DNA of 64,000 nt, taken from Culex pipiens pallens. Taxonomy: Eukaryota > Arthropoda > Insecta > Diptera > Culicidae. The stretch covers positions 27,238,740 to 27,302,739 of the forward strand of contig NC_068938.1 in assembly GCF_016801865.2 (NCBI RefSeq). Reading direction: 5' to 3'. Under the pieces are notes generated by a model. The model was given only the letters and a program-made list of their open reading frames with translations, was not told the origin of the DNA and did no database searches. The position numbers were made by a program, and so were the translations under genes. This document shows, piece by piece, positions 1 through 11,205 of the stretch. Position 1 is the stretch's first letter, and the number at the start of each line of letters is the position of its first letter.

Positions 1-1234
1 AATGCCTTGAGCCGATTCGTTGCGATAGCTTCTATGTAATCCTTGATTCCAACCTCAAACAGTCGCAGAAAACTGTAATTATTCTGAATGCAGTACTGGT
101 ACAGTTAATGAAATATAGATTATCTTACAATTTGTTGAAATCCTTCTTGAAGGGAAGTCCAGGCCGATAGACCATGGCACGTGGAAATGAATACATATTT
201 TCAACAACCTGAACTATTTTGCAGGGGAAATTTTCAAGATTCAACCTAAAACAAGAGTGTTTTCATTAGGAAGTAAATCAGGTCATGATATATCGTACCA
301 TTTTCCAACCAGGTTAAACTCCGTCGCAAAGTTATGTCCTGCAACGAATGCAACTCGATCTCGACTTTGACACAATTCCCGTACAAAGTCCTTAGTTGTT
401 GGAGAACCAACCGGACAATTTTTACCGTTCAATATCGTGTTCAAGTTAGAATGATCCTCCGTTTCCAGAATATACTTGTAGATCATGGAGTTGGGATCAA
501 CGCACAGCTGGATCGTTCCCAGCTCGATCAAATCACGCAGGCTGTCAAAGAGCTTCCGCTCTGATCGCATGACCTGTTCCGCGGACAGAAACGCCCCCAA
601 CGCGGTCCACATGGTCATGCTGAGTATGCTTGATGCCAAAAAGATCATTCTAAAGGAGATCGTCCTGGGGTTGGAGACAATATCTCCGTTCGATACTAAA
701 GCATTGATAATGGACAAAAAATCAGCGGAGCGATCGCTATCCCTTAATTTAGTTCGTTTCCTTATTGCTCCCACAAAAAAAATCAGTATGATTGAGCAAG
801 CCAAAGCTAGTAAATAGCTTTTACCGAGCATTCCAATGATGTACGAGTTCCGACTGATCGACCCGGAATCCCTAATATAGATTGAATACTTGAAAGTTCG
901 GTACGGGACCAAGGAATGCTTATTTTGATTGTAGCTAGAAGTGAGGTAGTGTAAATCTTGCACTCCATTAAACTTGCTGATCAAGAACTCAACTCTTAAA
1001 TAGATTTGTGCTAGACCAATGAACGAAGCCACCATGAGCACATCAACCATGTCCGGCTTTAGGTCAAGTGTGGTTCCCTGCAGAAAAAAAAAATCTTCAG
1101 TTAACATAACATTTCTGTCGCGACACAAAATTGCATACCAAAAGCTTTATTTTTGCATGCCGGATATCAGTAATGTTGTAGTTTAGATAGTTTATGTGAC
1201 GAATTTCACCAAACTGCTCCGAGTAAACGTGCAT
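1..1234 (-). CDS. IR-A: divergent ionotropic receptor, 3' end beyond window
   Basis: Exons (minus strand) 1234-1139, 1077-299, 245-129 and 72 to the left edge. Introns are 61, 53 and 56 bp, all GT-AG, with phases that join exactly: phase 0 after KLL, a split Trp codon, and a split Phe codon. The product is a ligand-gated cation-channel subunit of the IR family. Visible parts in order: an S1 half, the conserved block PYRTFKYSIYIRDSG, TM1 (SYLLALACSIILIFFVGAI), the gate segment ALGAFLSAEQVM, an S2 half with LIELGTIQLCVDPNSMIYKY, then MVYRPGLPFKKDF and the start of the exon that carries the last membrane segment in the paralogs. Met1 is placed at 1234 because all paralogs have Met at this point; an in-frame ATG at 1291 is the alternative. 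No signal peptide is visible. It is the closest relative of IR-E by sequence and intron positions. The ligand cannot be inferred. Confidence 0.85.
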
Positions 1235-1256
1235 CGTGACTGACAAATGCCACTGA
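1207..1256 (-). promoter_or_regulatory. Possible initiator just upstream of the IR-A start
   Basis: On the minus strand a TTCAGTGG match to the arthropod initiator (TCAGT core) lies about 20 nt before the IR-A Met codon. IR-E has CAGTG at the same spacing, and IR-C has TCATTC about 21 nt before its Met. This suggests very short leaders. The same bases could instead be a splice acceptor (a TTTAG or CTCAG directly precedes them), so the call is tentative. Confidence 0.3.
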
Positions 1257-1552
1257 ACTAAACAAAAAACTATTGATTCGAAGGCTGTCAAAGGGTGTAT
1301 TTAAACTTAATTGATGAACGAATCGAATGAAAGGTAAAATTATGCAGAATGGCTTCAACGAAATGTACAGGCTAAGTTAAGAAAAATATGCTCCAAATAA
1401 CAAAAACAAATATGTGATAAAAATATAATCCCTAAAGCTAACACCGTTTCTGTCGTCGCGCTTTACGAGTGATTCCTCCTTACCGAAAACTTTCCACTTT
1501 ATCTTCAAGATACGCTTTAAAATTGCTCAAGTGAGTCCTCAACCCTTCGCTG

Positions 1553-2841
1553 TCACTGAATTTTGATAACTCGTTTCAACAGTTCATACAAAAAAGTAAA
1601 TATTAGGACAAAAATTGGGCAGTGAAATACATTACAGGTCATCCGATACGTGACCTCCGGATATCGCACATCTTCCCAGATGTCGTTCTGTCGCTGAAAG
1701 TCCTTGTAAAGGTTGGCACGACTTCGCTCCAGGCGACCGCTTACTCCAGTTTCGGTCATTCTGAGAAATCTGCGAGAAGGTTTCAGTTTAGCAACACGAA
1801 AAAAAAATCTATATACCTACATTCGGTTGAAGTCTTCCCTGTACGGGAATCCTGGACGGTGAGTAAATGCTACTGGAAACGAGTAGATATAAAATGGCTT
1901 CTTTTCCAAGAGTTGAATTCAGTGGTAAAATTATTTTCATCAACAAAAGCAATCCTGTCTCTCACATGGCAAATCGTGTCGGCAAAATGTTGTTTTTCAT
2001 GGAATTCCTTCGGGCACAGGACTCCATTCAGAATAGATTCTACATTACGGTGTTTCACGGTTTCTAGAATGTACTGAAAGATGGTCAATTCGGGTTGGGC
2101 GCAGATCGGAATCGTTCCAAGATGAACCAGCTCGTGCAGATTGGTAAATGGTGGCTTTGTCAAACGCGTAACTTGTTCAGCTGCTAGAAAAGAAACCACC
2201 GCGGTCCAGATAACCATATTAGACAGTGAAAATACCAGCAATTCAATCCTTAAAGAAATCGAAGCAGAAGATGAATCCACTTCTCCATTGGAAACAAAAA
2301 TGTTGTAAATTAGCATGAAGGTGTCCCAAAGTATATTTCTCCGGAAGCTGGTCCACTTAGTGATGATGATCGCACCAAGGTTGAGCAACCCAATGAGAGC
2401 CAATTGAGCAAGCAAATAGCTCTTGCTGCAAGCTCCCAACAGGTAGAACTTTCGGCTGATTGTGCCTGAATCTCGCATGTAAATCGAATACTTGAGCGTG
2501 CGATACGGTGCCAACGAGTAAGGTTTCGGCTCTGAGATGTGAGTAACGTAGCTCAAATCAGCTTCATGATTTCGAAAATCCACTAATAAGTTGAATCCTA
2601 GAAAAAGCTGAGCGGTTTTCATGAACACACTCGCAAGTGATACATCCACCGAAATTTCATGAATGGAACTTGTAGCAATCTGCAATGAGAATAAAAATAG
2701 ATAAAAACAACTCAACCAACAAAAATTATAACTTCTCATAACAGTGAGCGTAACATTAGCTTTCGATACGTTGGGCGTTTCAATATGCAAATAATCTATG
2801 TTCAAAAAATCATTGGCGGAGTTTGAAAACACTTGCAGCAT
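1553..2841 (-). pseudogene. IR-B: ionotropic receptor broken by a ~28-bp deletion
   Basis: Exons 2841-2743, 2679-1821 and 1769-1553 match the three-exon layout of IR-C. S1, TM1, the gate (VSFLAAEQV) and S2 up to FTTEFNSWKRSHF are intact. At about 1,888-1,893 the frame then jumps. The ten residues aligned with PCKIVQVVAS of IR-D are missing (about 28 nt), and an in-frame TAG follows at 1870-1872. The downstream IYSFPVAF and HRPGFPYREDF blocks and the M4 exon (RMTETGVSGRLE to DVRYPEVTYRM, then a hydrophobic segment) survive in the shifted frame. A truncated protein would lack the end of S2 and M4. Intron 1 has a weak GTTATG donor. The first exon starts at a Met in the same place as its paralogs. 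An assembly error at the deletion cannot be excluded from sequence alone. Confidence 0.8.
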
Positions 2842-3585
2842 GGTTGAGTTCTGCTATAATTTAAAGCAGGTTCAAAATACTTTCGGAAAAATTATCGACC
2901 GAATTAATATTTGAACAGGTTGTACTCAACAGAAACGTTTTATTTTATTAATGAACGAACGACGATCTTTCCACATACTTCACAGTAATTATTCGCTTTG
3001 AATTTCTTGCGTACAAATTGAAACGACTACAATATGAATCACATTACACAGAAAAAAGTATAAATTTACCTAACCCTTAAAAGATAAAATACATTTAAAC
3101 TCGGTATATAAACTGCAGTTTCGATGCAATCGTCTAAATCATACGTGAAATCAAGTTTTTACGCATTCTTTGTTGCAAATTTATATCAAATCGTATTTAA
3201 ATTAAAATGATTAATAATATTTTTTCTGGGTAGATGTTTTAATTTAATTGCAAAAATAATAACAGCTATCAGAGAACAGAACATCGTTTTATCTATTATA
3301 ATCTTATGATAAATCATCCAAACTTAAAAAAGACAGATTTTTGGAATCGGGATCCATTGCAATTATAATTAAATGAAAATTTCACAAAAAAACGTTATTT
3401 TCCTGCAATTTCAAAATGCATTTTATTTCGAAAAAATACAAAAAATATTGATTAAGCTTAAAGGTATCAAATGATCGGCATGTTTAAAAAATTTCGAAAA
3501 TACTCGGAATGTTCACAAAACTACGCATTACAATATGGGAATTAAATGATCGGGATTTGTTCATACATTTCGAAAGTATTAACAC
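2842..3585. other. AT-rich intergenic DNA upstream of IR-B
   Basis: No ORF or RNA gene seen. 3,030-3,190 resembles a dispersed element beginning with ACACAGAAAAAA. From about 3,300 the sequence matches the AT-rich interspersed family also present at 6,895-7,500 and 19,191-20,560 (recurrent phrases around CAAAACTACG and AAATGATCGG). Confidence 0.6.
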
Positions 3586-3678
3586 ATATTTGTCAAAATC
3601 ACTCAGTCGCCAGCCAGCGACAAGTTAAGACGTGTTTTGCTCGTGTTGTCATCTCGCGTGCTTGGAAGTTTTTGACAG

Positions 3679-6600
3679 ATGGAGGTGGAGGAATCCTCTA
3701 AGGAGGAAGGGGAAGCGGAAGAAGTCCAGCGAGGTCACTGGAATCGGCATCGAAGGAGAAAAAGTTGAGAAGACCCTGCTCAACAGCAACAAATTCAGCG
3801 CGCTTTTGGGTGACAAAAACAACAACAATGCCAGCCCAGGAGGAGGAGACGCGGTTCCAGCACCCGGCCAGTCGGCAAGTAAACAAAAGAGCAATTCTCT
3901 ACGAAATCGGTCTTTTTTCTTCAATTTTAATTTTTGTATTTTTTAATCCGGCTGAAACTTTTTTGGTGCCTTCGGTATGCCCAAAGAAGCCATTTTGCAT
4001 CATTAGTTTGTCCATATAATTTTCCATACAAATTCGGCAGCTGTCCATACAAAAATGATGTATGAAAATTCAAAAATCTGTATCTTTTGAAGGAATTTTT
4101 TGATCGATTTGGTGTCTTCGGCAAAGTTGTAGGTATGGATACGGACTACACTGGAAAAAATAATACACGGTAAAAAAAAATTTGGTGATTTTTTTATTTA
4201 ACTTTTTATCACTAAAACTTGATTTACAAAAAAACACTATTTTTAATTTTTTTTATTTTTTGATATGTTTTAGAAGACATAAAATGCCAACTTTTCAGAA
4301 ATTTCCAGGTTGTGCAAAAAATCACTGACCGAGTTATGAATTTTTAATCAATACTGATTTTTTCAAAAAATCGAAATTTTGGTCGTAAAAATTTTTCAAC
4401 TTCATTTTTCGATGTAAAATCAAATTTGCAATCAAAAAGTACTTTACTAAAATTTTGATAAAGTGCACCGTTTTCAAGTTATAGCCATATTTAAGTGACT
4501 TTTTTGAAAATAGTCGCAGTTTTTCATTTTTTTAAATTAGTGCACATGTTTGCCCAGTTTTGAAAAAAATATTTTTGAAAAGCTGAGAAAATTCTCTATA
4601 TTTTGCTTATTCGGACTATGTTGATACGACCTTTAGTTGCTGAGATATTGCAATGCAAAGGTTTAAAAACAGGAAAATTGATGTTTTCTAAGTTTCACCC
4701 AAACAACCCACCATTTTCTATCGTCAATTTCTCAGCAACTAATGGTCCGATTTTCAATGTTAATATATGAAACAATTGTGAAATTTTCCGATCTTTTCGA
4801 AAAAAATATTTTTGGAATTTTCAAATCAAGACAAACATTTTAAAAGGGCGTAATATTGAATGTTTGGCCTTTGTGAAATGTTAGTCTTGATTTGAAAATT
4901 CCAAAAATATTTTTTTCGAAGAGATCGGAAAATTTCACAAATGTTTCATATATTAACATTGAAAATCGGACCATTAGTTGCTGAGATATTGACGATAGAA
5001 AATGGTGGGTTGTTTGGGTGAAACTTAGAAAACATCAATTTTCCTGTTTTTAAACCTTTGCATTGCAATATCTCAGCAACTAAAGGTCGTATCAACAAAG
5101 TCCAAATAAGCAAAATATAGAGAATTTTCTCAGCTTTTCAAAAATATTTTTTTCAAAACTGGGCAAACATGTGCACTAATTTAAAAAAATGAAAAACTGC
5201 GACTATTTTCAAAAAAGTCACTTAAATATGGCTATAACTTGAAAACGGTGCACTTTATCAAAATTTCAGTAAAGTACTTTTTGATTGCAAATTTGATTTT
5301 ACATCGAAAAATGAAGTTGAAAAATTTTTACGACCAAAATTTCGATTTTTTGAAAAAATCAGTATTGATTAAAAAATTCATAACTCGGTCAGTGATTTTT
5401 TGCACAACCTGGAAATTTCTGAAAAGTTGGCATTTTATGCCTTCTAAAACATATCAAAAAATAAAAAAAATTAAAAATAGTGTTTTTTTGTAAATCAAGT
5501 TTTAGTGATAAAAAGTTAAATAAAAAAATCACCAAATTTTTTTTACCGTGTATTATTTTTTTCCAGTGTAGTCCGTATCCATACCTACAACTTTGCCGAA
5601 GACACCAAATCGATCAAAAAATTCCTTCAAAAGATACAGATTTTTGAATTTTCATACATCATTTTTGTATGGACAGCTGCCAAATTTGTATGGAAAATTA
5701 TATGGACAAACTAATGATGCAAAATGGCTTCTTTGGGCATACCGAAGGCACCAAAAAAGTTTCAGTCGGATTAAAAAATACAAAAAAAAATCGAATGACC
5801 GAAATCCTAGAGAACTGCTCAAAAGCAACCACCTTTGGTGCTAAAGAACACCAAGGATTTTTATAAGCTCGTTCAATCCAATTTACAAACTAACCCGATT
5901 TGGAACCAAGGTGACCTGCTTCTCTGTCAAAGATTTTGACAAGTTGCAGGAGCTCCTCAAGAGGAAGAAAGTGGAATTCTACACCCACGAACGACGGAGC
6001 GAACGAAATCATCGGGTTTGCCTGATGAACTTAAACCGGATGAGGTAAAGTACCTGCTAAAGAGAGATCTCAAGCTGGACGCGCTGGAGGTGCATATCAT
6101 CAAGCGGAAGGAAAAGTCCACCGTGGACGAAACTCCGTAAATTGTGGTCTTCCCCAAGGGATACACCAATCTGAAGAAGCTCTCTGCAATGAAAGTTGTG
6201 GCATAAACTATCATCCGGTGGGAGGCCTACCGGAACAAGCGGCCGAACGTGACCCAGTGCAGGAACTGCTTGCAGCTGGGTCATGGAACCAGGAACTGTC
6301 ACCTGAAAGGGAGGTGCAACAACTGTGGGGGTCCCCACAAGACGGACGAGTGCAAAGTCCAAGAAGCCGAGCCGAAGCGGTGTGCCAACTGCTCTGGAGC
6401 CCACGAACCGCAGCTGCCCTAAGCGTGCGGACTTCATCCGGAGGCGCCAGCAGGCGTCGAAACCGAAACCGCCGGCAAGGAAGGCGGAGAAGCAGAGTCC
6501 AGCAGTTCCGGCGTTCACGCCGGCGGAGTTCCCTCCGTTGCCGGGTGCAGTCCCGGACGGAACATCGAAGGATCGCCCTCGCCCCGCAACAAGCAGCCAA

Positions 6601-6771
6601 GGAAGCTCCCGAGCCTGTGGAGCCACGATAGAGGAAGCCGGGGAGGTGCTCTACAGTTCTGCTGAGCTGTGGGGCATTTTCTCCGAGTACATCGGCAGAT
6701 TCAAAACCTGCAAGACCCGCTTGGACCAAGTAACCCTCGTCAGTTACATGATCTCCAAGTATGGAGTGTAA
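3679..6771 (+). pseudogene. Degenerate LINE ORF1 (gag-like, zinc knuckles)
   Basis: The N-terminal part (ATG at 3679, with a frameshift into a frame containing NKFSALLGDKNNN) ends at the foldback insertion. It resumes near 5,821 with several stops and frame changes. From about 6,258 to 6,420 one frame encodes cysteine knuckles CRNCLQLGHGTRNC (CX2CX4HX4C) and CNNCGGPHKTDEC (CX2CX3HX4C), plus a third partial knuckle CANCSGAH. The C-terminal part, in another frame, has FTPAEFPPLPG and ends with LDQVTLVSYMISKYGV, a type of ending seen in Jockey-clade ORF1 proteins. Such proteins bind element RNA. This copy cannot make an intact one. Confidence 0.75.
3889..5820. mobile_element. 1.93-kb foldback element (family FB-A), near-perfect palindrome
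   Basis: The two halves are inverted copies of each other with the centre near 4,855, so each arm is about 960 bp. The ends read GAGCAATTCTCTA on the left and its inverse AGAGAACTGCTC on the right. The 4-bp flank AAAA is repeated on both sides. It interrupts the LINE ORF1. Nothing in it looks protein-coding; the ORFs inside are AT-rich and mirror each other across the centre. Related arms occur at 13,833, 20,581, 22,331 and 48,538. Confidence 0.85.
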
Positions 6772-6894
6772 TGAGTTTTTTTTTTTATTTTTATTTTATA
6801 TTTTGATTGTAAACTGATCCTCGGTCCTAACCTGGTCGTAGCACCTAAAAAGACCTAATAAAAATAAGTTATGAAAAAAAATATTTGTCAAAAT

Positions 6895-7745
6895 TTTCAA
6901 ATTATTCTCAAAACTACGTAAAATGCTAAAAATTTCAGTTTTTAACAAACCAAAAAGCGATTTGGTAATACCTATACAATGAAAATTAAAATTTGGAGTA
7001 CTTTCTCAAAAGTACGTAGTTCTGTAAATTTTTTTTAGTTTTTTTCAAAAAAAACATCAAAATGAATGAAAAATATCAATTCGTTTTAAACCCATTTTGA
7101 AAAAAAAAACTAAATTTTAGTATTTTTTCAAAAAGTCGTAGTTTTGTGAAAATTTTGAAGATTTCACAAAAAAATATATTATTGCCATGTATGCATCATT
7201 TCGTACCCATATTTAAAAAAAACCTTAATTTTAGTATATTTTCGAAAATACGTAGTTTTGTGAACGTTTTGAGTATTTCACACACAAAATATTATCAATT
7301 GATAACCATATTGCCAAAAAACTTTTTTTTGAAAAATTACTTTCTTACTTTCTTACTTTCGAATGTATGAAAAAATCAATCAATAATTTTTAGTATTTCT
7401 TCGAGAAAAAATTGCATTTCCAAAATACAAGATAAATACGTATTTTGTTAAAAAAAATCAAATAATTATAATTGCAATGAACAACTGAAATCATTCTTAT
7501 TTTTAAACACTATAATATTTTTATGTTTGGATGATTTTTCATAGGATTATAGCAAGTGTGTCTCTTATATAACCAATATCCCAAAGGGTAATTTTTGTCA
7601 AAAAGAAGAGGGTTCGGTTCATTTTTTCCGATTTCGTATAAGTTGGCGGAGAATAACCCAATTCTGACTAAGTGGAGCCAGAGGAGCATATTTGTCATAT
7701 TTGATCTTGAAATCACGAAAATTTAGAGTGCCAAAACACTTTCAA
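6895..7745. repeat. AT-rich interspersed repeat (continuation past the LINE insertion)
   Basis: The same family as 3,300-3,585 resumes right after the LINE's duplicated target site, so the LINE landed inside it. Near 7,600-7,690 there is a fragment matching the end of the GGGTAATTCTC-terminated element (GATTTCGTATAAGTTGGCGG). No coding sequence seen. Confidence 0.6.
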
Positions 7746-8184
7746 TTTGATAATTTATTCCACGCTTATTTATACAAACATTGAGATTCACAACAAAAAT
7801 GCATTTTTTCATTCCCGCTGTGAAACTGTCAACTTTTTCTGTCCTTCTGGAGGAACGAGACGGTCTTCTTTACAAGTTTACAGCTCCACAGCGGAATTGC
7901 AAAAACTACAATTTCAGCATCTAACAAATCAAGGGTTAACACTCCCATCGCGAAAATCCTTTGAATCTGCACTTTGCGACACAGATGCAACTGCCAATGG
8001 TTGGTTGTGTCCACGCGCTCACGTAGTAAAATCGCGCGTTACGCACGAGCAGAAGTGGTGTCGGTGGTGTCAAGTGCCAACGACATGGTCGTGAAAATGA
8101 AACACGGTGCATCTCGAGCTCCACCCTGATCGGTGGTGCGAATAATTTATCGCGCTGATAACGATGACCACCGGTGCCGGGAGA
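7746..8184. other. GC-richer DNA downstream of IR-C
   Basis: Single-copy-looking sequence between the repeat block and the IR-C stop codon. Short ORFs on both strands carry no recognisable domain. It may hold the IR-C 3' UTR; no clear polyadenylation signal was identified. Confidence 0.4.
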
Positions 8185-9565
8185 TTAGAATCGACGTCGA
8201 GGACGTCGCATTCTGTGGGCAACCACCCTTGTGCCGCGGATGTTCCGGTATCGTACTTGAAGGTAGGCTGCAAACCAGCGCAAAGGTTCAATCAGCACAT
8301 CGAAGAGCATCAACAGCATTGTCATGATGTAGGATTTTTTGATCATTTGAAACGACACTTCTGGGAAGCGCACGTCACTCCAGCGGTCGTCCAGGGACTG
8401 GGGCTGCTGATGGTGATCTTCGAAGCGGGTTACGAGTCTTCGTTCTAGAAGGTTTTGGACTCCAACCTCGGAGATTCGGATGAAACTGAGGGATTTTCGA
8501 GTCAGCCATTGGTCATCGATTCAGTTGCAAGTGTACTTACAATTGGTTGAAGTCTTCTCTGAAGGGAAATCCAGGTCGATACCGTAATGCAACAGGATAC
8601 GAGTAGATGTTCGCTACAACTTTTACAATCTTGCATGCAAAGTAACTTCTTCCCGACAAGTAGTACTTCGTAGCAAAATTATTACCATCAACAAACGCAA
8701 TTCGATCGCGCATTTCGCAGAACTTGTCGGCCTTGTCCTGTATCGAAGGTAACTCATTCGGACATTCATCTCTGTTCAAGATGTCCTTTACACCAGCATC
8801 ACGCTCCGTATCAAGAATGTAGCGAAATATCAGCGATTCCGGCTGTACGCACAGGTCAATGGTCCCCAGCTCAATCAACTCGTGCAAGCTTTTGAAGGGT
8901 TTCCGTACCGGGCGCATGACCTGCTCGACCGTCAGGAAAGCTCCAATCGCGGTCCATTCGATCATGTTGATTAGGGAAAACACCAACAGCATAAACTTGA
9001 AGGCCATGGAAGCAGATGCCGTGATCGTAGCTCCGTTTGAAACGATCACACTGTAGATCGCCATGATCGCATTTGGGGACACGTAACGCCACATACCTTT
9101 GAGCTTCATGATGAAAAGTAGCAGGAAAAGCAATGCACAGATGGCGATACTAATCGAAAAGTGACTTTTACTGTACATATCAATCATGTAAAATTTCCGG
9201 CTGATCGCGCTGGATTCCCGCATGTACAGTGAGTACTTGAAGGTGCGATACGGTGTCAGTGAGTTGGTGGATGGTCCGTTACTTGGAGGAGAGTAGCTTA
9301 GATCTGACGATTGGGAATCGAACGCAAGGCTGCAGCCCAACGCATTTTGAGCGATGTCTAAGCACGCACGTACGAGGATTGCATCCAACGAAAGTGGACT
9401 TGCGTCAGGCAACATCTGGAAGAAATTTTGGGTTAGCTTTTGTACACTTCAGCACATTTTTGAGACCTTCATAGAAATTGTAGCATTTTGGATTGTTTGA
9501 AAACTGTAGTTTCTATAGTTGATGTGTTGAATTACTCCAGCGATGTCCGAAAATACGTGCACCAT
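8185..9565 (-). CDS. IR-C: divergent ionotropic receptor, complete
   Basis: Exons 9565-9467, 9415-8541 and 8485-8185 give 1,275 nt, or 424 aa. Intron 1 (51 bp) has an unusual GTCTCA donor but a good TTCTTCCAG acceptor. Intron 2 (55 bp) has GTAAGT and splits a Phe codon. Order: N-terminus MVHVFSDIAGVIQHINY, an S1 half, LTPYRTFKYSLYMRESS, TM1 (about 20 hydrophobic residues near HFSISIAICALLFLLLFIM), a pore stretch AIMAIYSVIVSNG, the gate AIGAFLTVEQVMRP, S2 with LIELGTIDLCVQPESLIFRY, RYRPGFPFREDF, and M4 (SYIMTMLLMLFDVLIEPL). The glutamate-binding Arg/Thr/Asp set of iGluRs is not evident, as is usual in divergent IRs. The start lies only 123 bp from the IR-D stop, leaving no room for an upstream N-terminal domain. 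Confidence 0.88.
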
Positions 9566-9688
9566 GGTTGAGTCTTGTTCTGGGAATGAATTCATATTCT
9601 ATTTTTATGTTCGTTTAGTTGATGCAAGTTAATATTTCAAAACATATTTGAATAATTATTTTAAAAGTTGTGATTGCCGCGCTCGTCA

Positions 9689-11069
9689 TCAATAATATAG
9701 TCGCATTCTACGGATAACTCTTGCATAACGAATGTTTTCATATCGAACTTGAAGGTATGCGACGAAGTAGCGATAGCGAGCTCTATTCCGACGGAACTTC
9801 CGTCCCCAGTCTACCCTTCCAATGAGTCTATAAGGCTCAATTAGCACTGCTGCAGTCATTAGAAGCACCACCAGGCAAACCGGGTGCCGAACCATTCCAA
9901 ACGTAACTTCAGGAAACCTCACATCACTCCAGATATCATTCTGAGTTTGTTGCTGCTGAAGATCACTGTATCGATTTGCGATCCTATGCTCCAACAGGTT
10001 TCGTACTCCAACCTCCGACATCCGGATGAACCTTAAAAATAGTTCCTTTGAAGAACACCAACTAAGAAGTTAGCTCAACTCACACTTACAATCGATTGAA
10101 ATCTTCCTTGAGTGGGAATCCCGGTCGATACACGAACCCCATCGGAAACGAGTGGATACTCGCCACCACCTGAACAATCTTGCACGGAAAGTGGCTCCGC
10201 TCCGTCGAGTAAAACTCAGACGCGAAGTTATTCCCGTCCACAAAAGCTATCCGATCGCGTATTCCACAAATCAAATCCGCATAGTACTGCCGCGAACGAA
10301 AAGTCCCGGGACACTCGTTCCCATTCAAAGTGTCCCCCACGTTGGGATGACGCTCCGTTTCGCGAATGTACCGGTAGATCGCGGACGTTGGCCGGGCGCA
10401 CAGCTGAACCATGCCCAGCTGGATCAGATCCGGCAAGCTTTTGAAAGGTTTCCGGTGCGGACGCATGACCTGCTCCGCCGTCAGAAACGATCCCAGCGCC
10501 GTCCAGGTGATCATGTTGGTCAGGGCGAATACCAGCAGGACTATCTTGAAGGGAGTTGAGCCTTTCGGCGGGTTGACCTCGCCGTTTGAGACTAGCACGT
10601 TGAAAATGGACATGAACGCGTCGGGAGTTTTGTTGTGGAGTAAGCCGAACCACTTCATGATGATGGCTAGCGTGAAAATGGCTGTAACGATGAGTAATCC
10701 AACGAGCAGGTAGCTTCTGCTGAAGATTCCAAACATGTAGAACTTGCGGCTGATGGCACCGGAATCGCGCATATAAATCGAATACTTGAAGGTGCGGTAA
10801 GGGGCTAAGGAATACGAGGTAGGCCCTTGACTTGGGGGAACGAAGCTCAAATCTGGATTCAGCGAAGTGTTATTTAGGGTATAGTTGAAGCCAAGAACAT
10901 GCTGGGCAATAGCAAGGAATGCTTTCGCTACTGCTAGATCTAACGTTGGTGGACCTCTATCCGGGAAAATCTTTAACTTAATGTTGACATCTGCAACGCT
11001 ACTGAAATTATAATTTCTGTAGTTGATATGTTTAATTTCTCTTGTGAAGTCCGAGTATACGTGCACCAT
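9689..11069 (-). CDS. IR-D: divergent ionotropic receptor, complete
   Basis: Exons 11069-10090 and 10031-9689 give 440 aa; an in-frame ATG at 11129 would add 20 residues. The 58-bp intron (GTAAGT ... TTTTAAG) splits a Leu codon. Intron 1, present in all four paralogs, is missing: the coding sequence runs straight through the corresponding point (KLKIFPDRGPPTLDL). Rough positions: S1 1-110, TM1 119-138, pore loop 150-162, M3 174-196 with gate ALGSFLTAEQVM, S2 205-350 including LCARPTSAIYRYI and AFVDGNNFASEF, M4 377-393. This is a predicted chemosensory cation-channel subunit in the dendrite membrane of sensory neurons, based on the family. It likely needs a co-receptor, which is family knowledge not shown here. 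The coding part is GC-richer than its flanks. Confidence 0.9.
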
Positions 11070-11205
11070 GGCTGATTCAACACGTTGTTGTAACCAAGAG
11101 GAAACAAATGTTTGTGCAACTTTCAACATGGGCGTCCAAATACACAGTTTGTCATAACTATTACATGTACTGTATAATTTTCTTCAGATTGAATGCAAAT
11201 ACTGA

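Larger units (their letters stand above)
3600..6880 (+). mobile_element. ORF1-only non-LTR retrotransposon (Jockey-like), split by a foldback
   Basis: The unit is bounded by a perfect 14-bp direct repeat (ATATTTGTCAAAAT at 3586-3599 and 6881-6894), the target-site duplication expected of target-primed reverse transcription. The 5' end ACTCAGTCGCC resembles the initiator-bearing 5' ends of insect LINEs. The 3' end has AATAAA followed by a short A-rich tail. Between them only gag-like ORF1 is present and no endonuclease or reverse transcriptase. Subtracting the palindrome at 3889-5820 leaves about 1.35 kb. Both ends being intact means this is an internally deleted, non-autonomous copy that was mobilised, not a 5'-truncated LINE. 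Confidence 0.75.

Noticed and set aside
6057..6729. Long minus-strand frames (189 and 172 codons)
   Set aside because: They are antisense to the GC-rich LINE ORF1, where the plus strand encodes clear zinc knuckles.
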